Shown here piece by piece: positions 1 to 11,979 of a stretch of 47,003 nucleotides of DNA. Origin of the DNA: Tissierellia bacterium (GTDB lineage: Bacteria > Bacillota > Clostridia > Peptostreptococcales > Acidaminobacteraceae); the NCBI GenBank assembly GCA_012838225.1, contig DUPT01000023.1, positions 1 through 47,003 on the forward strand, given 5' to 3'. The translations under genes were made by a program, and so were the position numbers. Position 1 is the first letter of the stretch. Every line of letters starts with the position of its first letter. The notes under the pieces are model-generated. The model was not told the origin of the DNA, searched no databases, and saw nothing but the letters and a program-made list of their open reading frames with translations.

Positions 1-97
1 TGTCAGCTTCAACTATAGAATAGCTTAACGACTATCATCAAGCAATTCAAATCGCCGGTCTTCTTGACGGCTATTTGTGCTGTCTCGAAACAAGAAA

Positions 98-137
98 AAT
101 CAGCTTATCTATCCCTTTGGGGACAAAGAAGCTGATT
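98..137. repeat. Long imperfect hairpin in the left-edge intergenic region
   Basis: Outer arms at 98-106 and 129-137 are exact reverse complements (AATCAGCTT/AAGCTGATT), with a second nested hairpin (TCCC...GGGA) at about 113-122. It lies in 1-261, where I see no convincing gene. It may be a terminator for something left of the window. Neither side has a clear T-run, so its role is uncertain. Confidence 0.35.
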
Positions 138-221
138 CAATTCCTCTTGGGTCATGTTTGAGTCATGATGGTTATAGCTAACTTAATGACATTGCCCACC
201 GCGGGTGCTTTTCTCAATTAG

Positions 222-246
222 AAACTCCCCCGATTTCTCAGGGGAG
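222..246 (-). terminator. Probable terminator of nifJ
   Basis: GGGGAG (241-246) pairs with CTCCCC (225-230). Read on the minus strand this follows the nifJ stop closely, and the stem is followed by TTTCTAATT. The T-tract is short but the position fits. Confidence 0.6.
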
Positions 247-261
247 CCTCTAGGAAAGGTA

Positions 262-3828
<3,567 letters not shown>

Positions 3829-3840
3829 TCATACTCTTAT

Positions 3841-3870
3841 ATTATAAGCCTTTTGTGACAAGAATGTCAA
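3841..3870 (-). promoter_or_regulatory. Consensus sigma-A promoter of nifJ with overlapping inverted repeat
   Basis: On the minus strand there is a perfect TTGACA (-35, 3865-3870) and a perfect TATAAT (-10, 3841-3846) separated by 18 bases. An inverted repeat TGACA-N4-TGTCA (3856-3869) covers the -35 box and could be an operator. No regulator is identified. Confidence 0.8.
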
Positions 3871-3883
3871 AGACGTACAAGAC

Positions 3884-5104
3884 TTATAGCAGGGTAACTT
3901 TGTGGTAAACTTTCTTACCTTTCCTTAATAATGCATATCCTTGACGAAAGTCGGCTTCGGCCGCCACGGCATACGGATCGGTCAGCTTCGCATCATTTAG
4001 TGACAGCCCGTTTTGCTTCATCAAGCGCCGGCCCTCCGATTTCGTCTGGATCAGACCGAGCTCAACCAGGATATCGAGCCACTCCCGGCCGATGGCATCG
4101 GGCATCCGACTGGTCGGCGCATCATCGAGCGCGCCTTGACCGGAAAATAGTGCCCGCGAGGCAGCTTTGGCCTTATCAGCCTCCTCCACGCCATGGATCA
4201 TCTGCGTCAGCTCCCAGGCCAAGACCTCCTTGGCGTGATTTAAGGCCTGCCCGCCCTCACGGGTCAGCTCCGCGATCTCGTCTAGGGATTTGGTCGTCAG
4301 GCGCTTGAGCAGCATCTCGACCGACACATCCTCGACATTTCGCCAGTATTGGTAGAACTCATACGGTGAGGTCCGTTCGCCATCGAGCCAGACCGCCCCG
4401 GCGACCGACTTACCCATCTTGGTCCCATCGGCGGTCGTGAGCAGATTGAAGGTCAGGGCATAGGCTTGACCGTTTTCGATCCGGCGGATCAGATCGACCC
4501 CGCCTAAAAGATTCGACCACTGATCGGTCCCGCCACACTGCATGACACAATTGTACTCTCGGTACAGATGCAGAAAATCATAGCTCTGCATCGGCAGATA
4601 GTTGAATTCGAGCAGCGTCAGACCGTGATCCAACCGGGTGGCATAGGTCTCCATATTGAGCATCCGATTGATCGAAAAGTAGGGCCCATAGGTCCGCAGA
4701 AAATCGATATAGTTGAGCTTGGTCAGCCAATCGGCATTGTTGACCATGATGGCCCCGTCTTCACCCCCGAACTGAAAGAACTTCTCCATCTGCTTCATGA
4801 TGCCCTCGGCATTCTTTTGGATGGTCTCGGGACTCATGATCTGGCGCATCTCGTTCTTACCGGTCGGATCGGGCACCAGGGTCGTGCCGCCGCCGATCAG
4901 CAGGATCAGCTTGTGGCCGGCTTCCTGGAGGTGTTTGAGGGCCATCAGCGTCTGGAAATGACCGGCGGTCAATGAATCGCCCGTCATATCGATGCCTAAG
5001 TAGAAGGTTATTTTTTCGTTGTTGAGCTTATCGCGCAGCTCCTCATGCGACACCTGGGCAATATAGCCCCGGGCTTCGAGCATGTCATAGACTTTTTGGC
5101 TCAT
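3884..5104 (-). CDS. tyrS: Tyrosyl-tRNA synthetase
   Basis: Class I aminoacyl-tRNA synthetase charging tRNA-Tyr. The start used here is the ATG of MSQKVYDML, which has AAAGGAG at good spacing; an upstream TTG extends the frame by five codons but overlaps that ribosome-binding site. The HIGH-like signature is TAGHF, the Tyr-binding region includes YLPMQSYDF and QCGGTDQWSN, and the KMSKS loop reads KMGKS. The C-terminal portion ends in an S4-like RNA-binding domain (SEGRRLMKQNGLSLN). The length (406 aa) is normal for the bacterial TyrRS-S type. A Tyr-specific T-box leader precedes it, so expression should respond to uncharged tRNA-Tyr. Confidence 0.97.
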   Translation of the reverse strand: MSQKVYDMLEARGYIAQVSHEELRDKLNNEKITFYLGIDMTGDSLTAGHFQTLMALKHLQEAGHKLILLIGGGTTLVPDPTGKNEMRQIMSPETIQKNAEGIMKQMEKFFQFGGEDGAIMVNNADWLTKLNYIDFLRTYGPYFSINRMLNMETYATRLDHGLTLLEFNYLPMQSYDFLHLYREYNCVMQCGGTDQWSNLLGGVDLIRRIENGQAYALTFNLLTTADGTKMGKSVAGAVWLDGERTSPYEFYQYWRNVEDVSVEMLLKRLTTKSLDEIAELTREGGQALNHAKEVLAWELTQMIHGVEEADKAKAASRALFSGQGALDDAPTSRMPDAIGREWLDILVELGLIQTKSEGRRLMKQNGLSLNDAKLTDPYAVAAEADFRQGYALLRKGKKVYHKVTLL

Positions 5105-5121
5105 AAGGACTCCTTTCAAAT

Positions 5122-5339
5122 AAAAAACGCCCTCGTAAAAGGGCGAAGCTTCGCGGTACCACCTTTTTTCAAATCAAAATGATTTCTCAGGGTGCACGAT
5201 ATCGGGTGCCACCGGTCGACCCTACTGTTATTTCAGGTGACAGCTCCTGGAGGTATTCACCCGGCCTAGCTCAGTGCCTTGCATCCTCCGGCACCTTTCT
5301 TCAGAGCATCGACCGACCTACTTGGTCCATTCATCGCTT
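5122..5339 (-). promoter_or_regulatory. T-box riboswitch (tyrosine) in the tyrS leader
   Basis: The minus strand carries the T-box sequence AGGTGGTACCGCG (5152-5164). It is followed by a terminator hairpin CGCCC...GGGCG (5128-5145) and a run of Ts (5122-5127), then the tyrS ribosome-binding site. A TAC triplet in the context GTGAATACCTC (5253-5255) fits the specifier loop for tyrosine. T-boxes read tRNA charging: uncharged tRNA-Tyr stabilises the antiterminator. The 5' limit is estimated from the promoter. Confidence 0.93.
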
Positions 5340-5345
5340 AGCAAT

Positions 5346-5374
5346 AGAATACAATGTTTTTGGTCGTTTGTCAT
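5346..5374 (-). promoter_or_regulatory. Probable promoter of the tyrS T-box transcript
   Basis: On the minus strand, ATGACA (5369-5374) and TATTCT (5346-5351) are separated by 17 bases and sit just upstream of the T-box leader. The match is reasonable but not consensus. Confidence 0.6.
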
Positions 5375-5394
5375 GTCTTTTCGGTCAATTCTTA

Positions 5395-7233
5395 TCACTT
5401 CGCCAGCGGCGGCTCGATGACATAGTCGCCCGTTGCCAGATCGATCGTTACTCGGGTGCCATCACTAAAAACCGATCGCTGTCTTTTGCCTGACGCATCA
5501 AGCAGCTCAAAGTCGATCATCCGCTCCTTGGCCACCCGCTCATGCAGCCGGCTGACGACCCGGCAGCGCTCGATATGCTCCGACATAGGAATGGACCGGG
5601 TCGTTTCAAAGGAGCCATCGATGTTTTGATAGGCCCCATCACGCCTCAGGTAGGGGATGCCGCCATTGAGAAGAGCATACAGAAAATAATCCTCCTCGGC
5701 GTGCTGTTCCATCATCCAGGGAATGATGGCGCAGTCATGATAGACCAGATTGAAGAGCGGGACCGGTAGGCCATACTTTGGCGACCCCGGTGCTCGCAGC
5801 ATAAAATCATACGGTGCATAGTGACAAAACACCAGCGACGGCAAGGCCCACTCATTCATCTCCTCCGAGCTTGAGAGAATATCCTCATCCCGCAGATAAT
5901 CAAAGCAGGCCAACCGGTTGGCATAGCCTTCTCGCCGAGATACCGGGTGATCGGGATGGAAGCACTCATCCGCCTCATTGCAGGTGAAGACATCGAGATA
6001 GGCGGCATCGAGAACGATCCCCTTGTCCTTCATCAGCGAAAAATTTCGTTTGACATAGTCCAGAGCAAAATGACTGCACAGATAGGTCTGTCGACCACCC
6101 GCCCAAAAGGCATGCTCCGGATGAGACCCATCCTCGAGTCGGACAGCCTTCTCCCAGGTGAAGCTGGGCGCTCTCAGATAGTAGTCACGGTACTGATCGT
6201 GTATCCCAAACAGATAGCCCAAGCCCTGAATGGTTTCGACCATCTGCTTCATCTGCCTTAGGCCGCCGGCGGCCTCGACCGGTTCGTGATAGTCGGGGTG
6301 CTGATTATCATAGCCCGGCTCGGCCCAGCCATCGAGATGGAAATAGACCTTCTCCAAGCCATAGCCGGCCAGCTCCTCGGCATAATCACTCACATGTTTG
6401 TACGGCCGAATCACCTGATTGGCCATGGGATCGGCGGGATCATACATCCGTGATTCGGGCTCGATATGCGTTTTGATCCCGGTATGGACGACCATCGAAC
6501 CGATCAACCCGTCGAGCCCGCTCAACCGCTCGGCCTTTTCCGCCAGGGTCAAAAACTTCTGCTCCGCCTCGGCGTATCGGCGATAGCGTGCGGTGATGTC
6601 TGAGAGGGTGGCCCCGGAAAAAAAGGTATAGCGAAATACCCGCGGATAGCGCATCGCACCCAGACTCTTTTGCATATAGAACGAAACATGCGTAAACGGC
6701 CCACCGGCCGGATGATCGGCCTGATAGCCGGCATCCCACGGCGTCAGACAGCTGGCCAGGACCGCCTGATCCCCCTTCAGCTGAGAAAACCACGGCATCG
6801 TCGCCCCGGCGGTAAGGAACAGACCATCAAAGCTGATCGGTCCCAGTGCCTCCGGCCAGGTATTTGGGATCATGAGTCCCTGCTGGATCGGCAGCAGGCT
6901 CACCCAATCGTTTGACGCCTCCTCAAAGGCCAACGGCCCCGGCCAAACGACCCGGTCGATCGCTCGCACCTCCTTGATCGGCCGCCATTCAAAAAAGACT
7001 TCATCCTCCCCCTCAAGCCGGATCTTGGTCTCAAAACAATAGTCGGTGAAGGTATAGCTCGACCGGACCGCCCGCGGCGTATAGCTATGCTCCACCGAGA
7101 CGGCTTCATCGAAATAGATGACGGTCTCACCGACCGTGATACTGGGTCGAAAACCGGTCGCAGTCTCCCAGGAGGTCTGCTCAAATGTCAGGCGAAAGCC
7201 AAGTGTTGTCTCATCAAAATCTAATTTCATCAT
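5395..7233 (-). CDS. Putative GH101/GH129-like (DUF5696-type) glycoside hydrolase, cytoplasmic
   Basis: 612-aa protein with no signal peptide or membrane segment. The N-terminal third looks like a beta-sandwich. The middle shows TIM-barrel-like strands ending in acidic residues: VYFHLDGW (about 301), FGIHDQYRDY (D345), AAYLDVFTCNE (D414) and SSEEMNEW (E457/E458). By analogy with GH101/GH129 alpha-N-acetylgalactosaminidases, D414 would be the nucleophile and E457 or E458 the acid/base; this is inference from spacing, not alignment. The start may be ATG 7233 or the adjacent ATG 7230; GAAAGG sits better for the second. It is the last gene of a two-gene operon with the flavoprotein at 7261-8496 (27-base gap). 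The substrate is unknown; an intracellular role suggests imported oligosaccharides or glycosides. Confidence 0.6.
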   Translation of the reverse strand: MMKLDFDETTLGFRLTFEQTSWETATGFRPSITVGETVIYFDEAVSVEHSYTPRAVRSSYTFTDYCFETKIRLEGEDEVFFEWRPIKEVRAIDRVVWPGPLAFEEASNDWVSLLPIQQGLMIPNTWPEALGPISFDGLFLTAGATMPWFSQLKGDQAVLASCLTPWDAGYQADHPAGGPFTHVSFYMQKSLGAMRYPRVFRYTFFSGATLSDITARYRRYAEAEQKFLTLAEKAERLSGLDGLIGSMVVHTGIKTHIEPESRMYDPADPMANQVIRPYKHVSDYAEELAGYGLEKVYFHLDGWAEPGYDNQHPDYHEPVEAAGGLRQMKQMVETIQGLGYLFGIHDQYRDYYLRAPSFTWEKAVRLEDGSHPEHAFWAGGRQTYLCSHFALDYVKRNFSLMKDKGIVLDAAYLDVFTCNEADECFHPDHPVSRREGYANRLACFDYLRDEDILSSSEEMNEWALPSLVFCHYAPYDFMLRAPGSPKYGLPVPLFNLVYHDCAIIPWMMEQHAEEDYFLYALLNGGIPYLRRDGAYQNIDGSFETTRSIPMSEHIERCRVVSRLHERVAKERMIDFELLDASGKRQRSVFSDGTRVTIDLATGDYVIEPPLAK

Positions 7234-7260
7234 GACCTTTCTCGTTTCAGTTATACCCCT

Positions 7261-8496
7261 CTACCTGGCCGGATCGACCACATAGGCATAGGGGTGCTCC
7301 CGGCCCTCGATCAAACAGCTCAGGATATCGGCCGCCGCCACACTGTAGCAGGTCCCATTGCCGCCAAAGCCCAGTGCGTAGTAGACCTGATCGAGCTTGG
7401 GATCCTGACCGATAAACGGCAATTCATCGCGGGAGACGCCAAAGACGCTCTGCCAGGCGACATAGGGCTCGGCTTCAAGTGAGGGATAGTAGCTCCTCAC
7501 CTGCTCAAGCAGTTGCTCGGCCCGCTGGAGGATCGTCGTCATATCACTCAGCTCATCCGTCGTCTCATCGAGACCGCCGGCAATCAATCGATCATCCTCT
7601 GTCACTCGAAAATACAAGTACGGGTCGGCCGCATCCCAGACCATCCGCCGCTTAGGCCAGATCGGACCCTTGATCGGCTGCGTCACCACCGAATAGGTCG
7701 AATGGAGCTGATCGCGGTTTTTGAGTGCCGGGAAATCCTCGAGATAGCCGGTGCAAAAGATCACCCGCTCCGCCACGATGTGATGGCCCTCGGCTGTCTC
7801 GATCGTGATTCTCTCCTGGCCCCTTTTTCGAGACACCTGCTTGACGATCGTATTGCCAAAGAGCTTCACCCCCCGCCTAAGTGAGTCTTCATGCAGCGCC
7901 TGGATCAGCTTAAACGGATTGATCATGGCGTCGTCTCGCGTGATCAGACCGTGTTCACCAACCAAGCCGCAGTCTCTGGCCAAGGCTTCCCGGCTCAGAT
8001 ACTCGGCCGGAAAGCCGTGTTCGATCAGGCTCTTCGTCTCCTGCTTAAAGGCCGAAGCATCCTTCACCTCATGGGTGATATAGACCGATTCCAGCGGCTG
8101 ATAGCCGACCTCGGCCCCCAGGTCCTCAATGATCCGGTCGAGCCGTTTCATCGCATCATGGCACAACTGATAGAAGTCCTTGGCCGTCTGTTCACCTTCG
8201 ATCCGGATGAAGTCCTTGAGCGCCCGGTCGCTGTGGTATTGGATGATGCCGGTATTGCCAAGCGAGGAGCCGATCCCCGGCTGAAGCTTATCGACTACGA
8301 TGATATCATGCGAGGCCTGAGACAGCTGATGGGCCAGGATCGCTCCCGACATCCCGCCGCCGATGATCGCGATCTGGCACGCTTGATCCTCTATCAATGC
8401 CGGATAGAAGGCCGCTCGCTCGGTCGTCGTATGCCAAAACAGTTGTCCTCGGTGAAGCTCCTTGTCTTGTCCTAGTGTCAGCTTAAATGATTTCAC
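7261..8496 (-). CDS. FAD-dependent oxidoreductase, DAO (D-amino acid/glycine oxidase-like) family
   Basis: 411 aa. The N-terminal Rossmann motif IAIIGGGMSGAILAHQL (GxGxxG) is followed by an acidic residue at the end of strand 2 (IIVVDK) and by SSLGNTGIIQ, the flavin-contact segment of the DAO family. The C-terminal half contains YLYFRVTEDDRLIAGGLDE and LPFIGQDPKLDQVYYALGFGGNGT, the second FAD-binding region. Such enzymes oxidise amines or amino acids and pass electrons to O2 or a quinone/acceptor; the substrate cannot be read from the sequence. No C-terminal Rieske domain is present, unlike some relatives. It is first in an operon with the putative glycosidase, and a TATAAT -10 lies at 8553-8558 on the minus strand. 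Confidence 0.85.
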   Translation of the reverse strand: MKSFKLTLGQDKELHRGQLFWHTTTERAAFYPALIEDQACQIAIIGGGMSGAILAHQLSQASHDIIVVDKLQPGIGSSLGNTGIIQYHSDRALKDFIRIEGEQTAKDFYQLCHDAMKRLDRIIEDLGAEVGYQPLESVYITHEVKDASAFKQETKSLIEHGFPAEYLSREALARDCGLVGEHGLITRDDAMINPFKLIQALHEDSLRRGVKLFGNTIVKQVSRKRGQERITIETAEGHHIVAERVIFCTGYLEDFPALKNRDQLHSTYSVVTQPIKGPIWPKRRMVWDAADPYLYFRVTEDDRLIAGGLDETTDELSDMTTILQRAEQLLEQVRSYYPSLEAEPYVAWQSVFGVSRDELPFIGQDPKLDQVYYALGFGGNGTCYSVAAADILSCLIEGREHPYAYVVDPAR

Positions 8497-8552
8497 ACTC
8501 GTCCTCCCGGTTTTTAGTCTTCGACCTAAAACGTCTGATGTATTTTGCTGCT

Positions 8553-8558
8553 ATTATA
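8553..8558 (-). promoter_or_regulatory. -10 element for the flavoprotein/glycosidase operon
   Basis: Minus-strand TATAAT about 55 bases upstream of the flavoprotein start, in the intergenic region shared with the divergent response regulator. I cannot pick a convincing -35. Confidence 0.45.
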
Positions 8559-8642
8559 CCCTAACGGATATCACCGCCGATAGGTAAAAACTTTTACGGC
8601 GTTTGAGGCCTTTGTTGGGTTATGATGATAGCGAGGTGAACC

Positions 8643-9317
8643 ATGTTTCGAATTCTGGTCGTCGAAGACGACAAAAATACCCGGCTCCTGCTACAGGCCG
8701 TCCTGGAGGCCGAGCGCTATACGGTCGTGACGGCCGCCAACGGCATCGAAGCCCTCGAGCAGATGGCAAAAGAGCACATCGACCTGGTGGTGCTCGATAT
8801 CATGATGCCGAGGATGGATGGCTATGAGTTTACGAAGCTGCTCAGAGAAGCCCGGAGCGAGCTGCCGATCCTGATGGTGTCGGCCAAGCATCAGCCGGCC
8901 GATAAGCATAAGGGCTTTATCGTTGGAACGGATGACTATATGACCAAGCCGATCGATGAAGAGGAGATGCTGCTTCGGATCAAAGCACTCCTAAGACGAG
9001 CTCAGATCGCAAGCGATCGACAGATGAGGATCGGGGAAATCGTGCTCGACTATGACGCCCTGAGTGTGACCAAGGGCGATCAGACCCAGGAGCTGCCGCA
9101 AAAGGAGTTTCTGCTCCTCTATAAGCTCCTATCCTACCCGGGCAAGATCTTCACCCGCATCCAATTGATGGATGAGATCTGGGGGACCGATAGTGACACC
9201 GGCTGGGAAACCGTCACCGTCCACATCGGACGCCTCAGAAAACGGTTTGAGGACTGGGATGAGTTTGAGATCCTGTCGGTTCGCGGACTCGGCTATAAGG
9301 CGATCAAGCATGATTAA
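8643..9317 (+). CDS. Response regulator, OmpR/PhoB family
   Basis: 224 aa. The receiver domain (1-115) has acidic D9/D10, phosphoacceptor D52 in VVLDIMMPRMDG and K102 in YMTKP. A winged-helix DNA-binding domain (about 130-222) contains LPQKEFLLLYKLLSYPGKIFTR and ends SVRGLGYKA, typical of PhoB-like regulators. The start ATG has GAGGTGAACC upstream. It overlaps the kinase gene by 8 bases, so the two form a coupled two-component system. The regulated genes are unknown; no transporter or enzyme adjoins that would betray the signal. Confidence 0.96.
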   Translation: MFRILVVEDDKNTRLLLQAVLEAERYTVVTAANGIEALEQMAKEHIDLVVLDIMMPRMDGYEFTKLLREARSELPILMVSAKHQPADKHKGFIVGTDDYMTKPIDEEEMLLRIKALLRRAQIASDRQMRIGEIVLDYDALSVTKGDQTQELPQKEFLLLYKLLSYPGKIFTRIQLMDEIWGTDSDTGWETVTVHIGRLRKRFEDWDEFEILSVRGLGYKAIKHD

Positions 9318-10392
9318 GCGCTTAAAGGTTCGATTGAACGACGACCGAAAGCAGCATCTGTCGTTGACCCTGCTGTTCTCGCTGATCGTCATCCTGATCT
9401 TTCTTTCGGTCATCCTGCTGGTGGGCTTTAGCCTGTTCTTTTTGATCCGAGTCGGTGTGCTATCGGGCTTTGAGACCGGCGCCATTCCGGCCAGCAGCCT
9501 GATCTTTATCTTTATGATCGCCAGCATCGTCATCGGCAGTGTGATCACCCTCATCCTGTCGCGCTATTTGATGCATCCGATCAATCGCCTGCTGAATATC
9601 ATGGCTCGTTTGGCCTCGGGCGATTTCACCGCCCGCATCAAGCTCCCCAAGCCCTGGCAGAACCACTCCGCCCTAAAGGATCTGTCCGAGAGCTTTAACA
9701 CCATGGCCCAGGAGCTCCAAAACACCGAGCTATTACGCAATGAATTCATCAATAATTTCTCCCATGAATTCAAGACCCCGATCGTCTCGATCGCCGGCTT
9801 CACCAAGCTCTTACGCCAAGAGGAGCTGACTCAAAAGCAGACGGAGTATGTCCATATCATTGAGGAGGAATCGCTTCGGCTCTCCCAAATGGCCACCAAT
9901 GTCCTAAACCTGACCAAGGTCGAGAGCCAATCGATCCTGACCGATATCACCACCTTCAATCTGTCCGAACAGCTCAGAGGCTGCATCCTGCTGCTGTCGA
10001 GCCGGTGGGAGAAAAAAGACATCGACTTCTCACTCGATTTTCCGGAATACACCATCACCGGCAATGAAGACCTGCTAAAGCATGTCTGGCTAAACCTGAT
10101 CGATAATGCCATCAAGTTCTCGCCTGAAGAAAGCACCATCGAGGTGAGGATCGATGAGAGCGCCGGATCGACCGTCGTCTCGGTGATAAACCCGGGCGAT
10201 GCCATCCAACCGGAGCATCGATCGAAGATCTTCAATAAGTTCTATCAGGCCGATGAATCCCATGCCACCCAGGGTAACGGCGTCGGTCTGGCGGTAGTGA
10301 AAAAGGTGGTCGAGCTCCACCGGGGCGAAGTATCGGTCGAAAGCAGCGACGAGCGGACCCGCTTTGACGTCCGGCTGCCAAAAGATCGCTAG
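9310..10392 (+). CDS. Sensor histidine kinase, HAMP-containing
   Basis: 360 aa, starting at the ATG that overlaps the regulator stop; longer upstream starts in the same frame lie inside the regulator gene and are rejected. Two membrane segments (about 18-48 and 63-86) are separated by only a short loop, so there is essentially no extracellular sensor domain. This suggests membrane-intrinsic sensing (of the intramembrane or cell-envelope-stress type). HAMP follows (about 87-140), then the HisKA box NNFSHEFKTPI with H152, then the ATPase domain with N-box NLIDNAIKFSP and the G-box GNGVGLAVVKKV. A terminator follows at 10409. Confidence 0.95.
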   Translation: MIKRLKVRLNDDRKQHLSLTLLFSLIVILIFLSVILLVGFSLFFLIRVGVLSGFETGAIPASSLIFIFMIASIVIGSVITLILSRYLMHPINRLLNIMARLASGDFTARIKLPKPWQNHSALKDLSESFNTMAQELQNTELLRNEFINNFSHEFKTPIVSIAGFTKLLRQEELTQKQTEYVHIIEEESLRLSQMATNVLNLTKVESQSILTDITTFNLSEQLRGCILLLSSRWEKKDIDFSLDFPEYTITGNEDLLKHVWLNLIDNAIKFSPEESTIEVRIDESAGSTVVSVINPGDAIQPEHRSKIFNKFYQADESHATQGNGVGLAVVKKVVELHRGEVSVESSDERTRFDVRLPKDR

Positions 10393-10408
10393 TCGTAAAA
10401 GCTTAAAC

Positions 10409-10443
10409 CGAAACACCGGGGGTGAGCCGTCGGTGTTTCGTTT
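10409..10443 (+). terminator. Terminator of the two-component operon
   Basis: Perfect 10-bp stem CGAAACACCG (10409-10418) / CGGTGTTTCG (10431-10440) followed by TTTCAGTTT. Confidence 0.85.
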
Positions 10444-10508
10444 CAGTTTAGATTGACTGTGTAGTCTCTAGGTGAACATGTCTGACACCAGACCTAGAAG
10501 GAAGTTTT

Positions 10509-11360
10509 ATGAGAAAGATCAAGCTCACCTGCGACTCCACCTGTGATTTGACCCCGGCACTCTATGAGAGCCGAGACATCGAGGTCATCCCGCTCGGGAT
10601 CATCCTGGGTGACGACTTAAAATACGACGGCCGAGACATCACCGCTTCGGAGGTGTTCGACTATGTCGATCAGACCGGCCGATTGCCCAAGACCTCAGGC
10701 ATCTCGGTCGGCGAATATATGACCGTTTTTCAAAAATACGTCGATCAAGGCTTTGATGTCATCCACATCAATCTATCGTCTGATCTGTCGGTCAGCCATC
10801 AAAACGCCCGACTGGCGGCTGAGGAAATCGATCAGGTCAGCGTCATCGACAGCCGAAGCCTGTCCTCCGGTTCAGGCCATCTCGCTCTGCTGGCCGCCGA
10901 TCTGATCGAACAAGGACACTCGCGCGACGAGATCGTCCGCCGGCTCAATGAGAAAAAAGCCGACCTCGATGTCAGCTTCATCCTCCAGACCCTGGAGTAC
11001 CTGCATAAGGGTGGCCGCTGCTCGGGACTGACGGCCCTTGGCGCCGGCGCACTCAGGATCCGACCCGAGATCCAGGTGGTCGATGGCCGGATGCAGGTGG
11101 GTAGGAAATACCGGGGCAAACAAGACAAATCCATCCTAAGCTATGTCAGAGGGCGACTTGAGGGCCGAAACGATATCGATCTCTCACGGATCATCGTGAC
11201 GCACTCCGGCGTAGCCCAAGACATCTTAGATCGCGTGATGGCACTGATCGAAGAGCTCCAGCCATTTGAAGACCGGCTGATCACTCAGGCCGGCTGCACC
11301 ATTTCCAGTCACTGCGGCCCGGATACCCTCGGCCTGTTGTTTTTCCGAAAAACCGCTTAG
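10509..11360 (+). CDS. DegV family fatty-acid-binding protein
   Basis: 283 aa, the usual length. The N-terminus IKLTCDSTCDLTP matches the DegV signature (DSTxDL), and LPKTSGISVGEYMTVF contains the conserved (K/P)TSxxS segment. The LQTLEYLHKGGRCSGLTA region and the C-terminal SSHCGPDTLGLLFF are also family hallmarks. Characterised members (FakB) bind an acyl chain and present it to the FakA kinase; no FakA is in this window, so this could be a FakB paralogue. It is monocistronic, with AGAAGGAAG upstream and a terminator downstream. Confidence 0.93.
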   Translation: MRKIKLTCDSTCDLTPALYESRDIEVIPLGIILGDDLKYDGRDITASEVFDYVDQTGRLPKTSGISVGEYMTVFQKYVDQGFDVIHINLSSDLSVSHQNARLAAEEIDQVSVIDSRSLSSGSGHLALLAADLIEQGHSRDEIVRRLNEKKADLDVSFILQTLEYLHKGGRCSGLTALGAGALRIRPEIQVVDGRMQVGRKYRGKQDKSILSYVRGRLEGRNDIDLSRIIVTHSGVAQDILDRVMALIEELQPFEDRLITQAGCTISSHCGPDTLGLLFFRKTA

Positions 11361-11384
11361 TTCAAGCAGATCAAGCTTTTCTAT

Positions 11385-11414
11385 CAGGCGCCGCCACGGC
11401 GTCTGCCCTTTTTT
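11385..11414 (+). terminator. Terminator of the DegV gene
   Basis: 9-bp stem 11385-11393 / 11397-11405 (one G-U pair), loop CCA, then CCC and six Ts. Confidence 0.9.
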
Positions 11415-11469
11415 CAGCCGAATGAATAAACCTTGATAAAACTTAACAGTCGAACCCGCTCGGCATGGT

Positions 11470-11498
11470 TTGAGTACCGGCTCAGATTGGTATATAAT
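11470..11498 (+). promoter_or_regulatory. Promoter of the NfeD-SPFH operon
   Basis: TTGAGT (11470-11475), 17-base spacer, TATAAT (11493-11498), about 29 bases before the NfeD start codon. Confidence 0.75.
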
Positions 11499-11526
11499 TA
11501 GCAAAAGAAGGTTGAAAGGAGAGCTT

Positions 11527-11970
11527 ATGGATTGGCTGACAAATAACCCTACCATGATATGGCTGGTTATCGGTATTATCTTTATGATCATCGAAGCAAT
11601 GACCGTAGCCTTGGTCACCATTTGGTTTGTTGGCGGAGCGATCGCAGCAATGATCTTAGCTGCTCTTGGTGCCTCTGTCACAGTCCAGGTCGTCGGTTTT
11701 ATCTTAGCCAGTATCGTCTTTTTGTTCCTGGCCCGTCCCTTGATCCGAAAACGGAATATGGAAACGGTCCGCACCAATGCTGATCGACTGGTCGGCAAGG
11801 TCGGTATCGTCACCAAGGAAGCCACGGAGTTCAGTAATGGGCAAGGGCGAGTCGCCGGCCAGATCTGGACCATTCAACATGAAAACCGCACCAATCTGCC
11901 GGTCGACAGTCATTTCATCGTTCAAGCGATTGACGGTGTCAAACTGATCGTCACTGACAAACAAAACTAG
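11527..11970 (+). CDS. NfeD-like membrane protein
   Basis: 147 aa; start at the ATG (MDWLTNNPTM) preceded by GAAAGGAG. An upstream in-frame start would place the promoter inside the gene and is rejected. Three or four hydrophobic helices fill residues 8-85 (MIWLVIGIIFMIIEAM, AAMILAALGA, VVGFILASIVFLFLA). A soluble C-terminal OB-fold-like domain follows (VGKVGIVTKEATEFSNGQGRVAGQIW), the short-NfeD arrangement. NfeD proteins partner with SPFH/stomatin proteins in membrane microdomains; here the partner begins 9 bases downstream, which supports the call. Confidence 0.9.
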   Translation: MDWLTNNPTMIWLVIGIIFMIIEAMTVALVTIWFVGGAIAAMILAALGASVTVQVVGFILASIVFLFLARPLIRKRNMETVRTNADRLVGKVGIVTKEATEFSNGQGRVAGQIWTIQHENRTNLPVDSHFIVQAIDGVKLIVTDKQN

Positions 11971-11979
11971 GAGGAGTTT

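Noticed and set aside
24..161. Open frame on the + strand reading LNDYHQAIQIAGLLDGYL and onward
   Set aside because: No start codon or ribosome-binding site, crosses the hairpin, and no recognisable family; perhaps a worn gene end, but not supportable.
9172..9309. Upstream extension of the first histidine kinase frame
   Set aside because: Lies wholly inside the response regulator gene; the ATG at 9310 overlaps the regulator stop as expected for a coupled pair.
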